The notes under the pieces: generated by a model
Database searches by the model: none
Told to the model about the DNA's origin: nothing
Seen by the model: the letters and a program-made list of their open reading frames with translations, nothing else
Shown here: in pieces, positions 6,455 to 6,633 of the stretch
Layout: each line of letters begins with the position of its first letter
How positions within the stretch are numbered: position 1 is the first letter of the stretch
Position numbers and translations under genes: made by a program
Source of the DNA: Thalassospiraceae bacterium
GTDB lineage: Bacteria > Pseudomonadota > Alphaproteobacteria > Rhodospirillales > Magnetovibrionaceae
Length of the DNA stretch: 6,633 nt
Direction: 5' to 3'
Assembly: GCA_030638205.1 (NCBI GenBank)
Contig: DAOWFB010000144.1
Location: forward strand, 1 to 6,633

Positions 6455-6633
6455 ATGCCTGTTTGGATTTTTGATATTATTACAAGTGAATTCTTATGGG
6501 GCATTGTTATTGGTCTGGTGATTGCTACTATTGGCGCAATAGTTCAAGCCAAACTAAATTCTAAAAAGACAGTAGAACAACAGAAATTAGATTTCCTTCT
6601 TTTTTCCCAAGACATAGTTAAAAATATAATACA
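6455..6633 (+). CDS. Small membrane protein of unknown function, 5' part only
   Basis: A frame starts at ATG 6455 with a well-placed GGAG and stays open to the window end, giving 59 visible residues. I do not recognise the family. Residues 13-32 form a strong membrane helix with small residues at G16, G20, A24 and G27, a spacing that can favour helix packing. It is followed by a lysine- and glutamine-rich stretch (about 33-45) and then a more hydrophobic amphipathic segment. The N-terminus (MPVWIFDI) is not a classical cleavable signal peptide. Because the positively charged side follows the helix, the C-terminal part is probably cytoplasmic. The DNA is visibly more AT-rich than nrdJ, which may point to an accessory or recently acquired gene. 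It is probably separate from nrdJ because the long inverted repeat lies between them. Confidence 0.7.
   Translation, partial: MPVWIFDIITSEFLWGIVIGLVIATIGAIVQAKLNSKKTVEQQKLDFLLFSQDIVKNII

Overview
The window looks like a chromosomal segment of an alphaproteobacterium; the exact lineage cannot be read from it. The main clue is the gene order ftsE - ftsX - DUF218/YdcF-like gene - plsC, which is typical of that class. Base composition is moderate. All genes found lie on the + strand. There are no tRNA or rRNA genes, no CRISPR array and no insertion sequence.

Positions 1-2694 form one tight cell-envelope gene block. It starts with the 3' part of ftsE (ABC ATPase, Walker A side cut off), then ftsX (its four-helix membrane partner). 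A membrane-anchored DUF218 protein follows, whose ATG overlaps the ftsX stop codon, and then a 1-acyl-glycerol-3-phosphate acyltransferase (plsC). The block links control of division-site peptidoglycan hydrolysis with envelope and phospholipid synthesis.

Positions 2695-2883 are a 189-base non-coding spacer. It holds a weak terminator-like hairpin, a good sigma70-type -10 box (TATAAT), a sequence resembling half of an NrdR box over the presumed -35, and an inverted repeat in the nrdJ leader.

Positions 2884-6363 encode an adenosylcobalamin-dependent (class II) ribonucleotide reductase precursor of 1159 residues. It is interrupted by a 375-residue intein (residues 267-641) that sits immediately before the cysteine expected to carry the catalytic thiyl radical. 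The intein carries both LAGLIDADG motifs with their acidic residues, so it looks like a complete homing element. After splicing, the enzyme would have 784 residues, with a TSCPD domain and a cysteine-rich C-terminal tail. The same cysteine (642) is both the splicing nucleophile of the C-extein and the RNR catalytic residue, so no active reductase can form without exact splicing.

After nrdJ, a long inverted repeat (6368-6416) precedes the start of a small, more AT-rich gene. This gene encodes a single-helix membrane protein of unknown function and runs off the end of the window.
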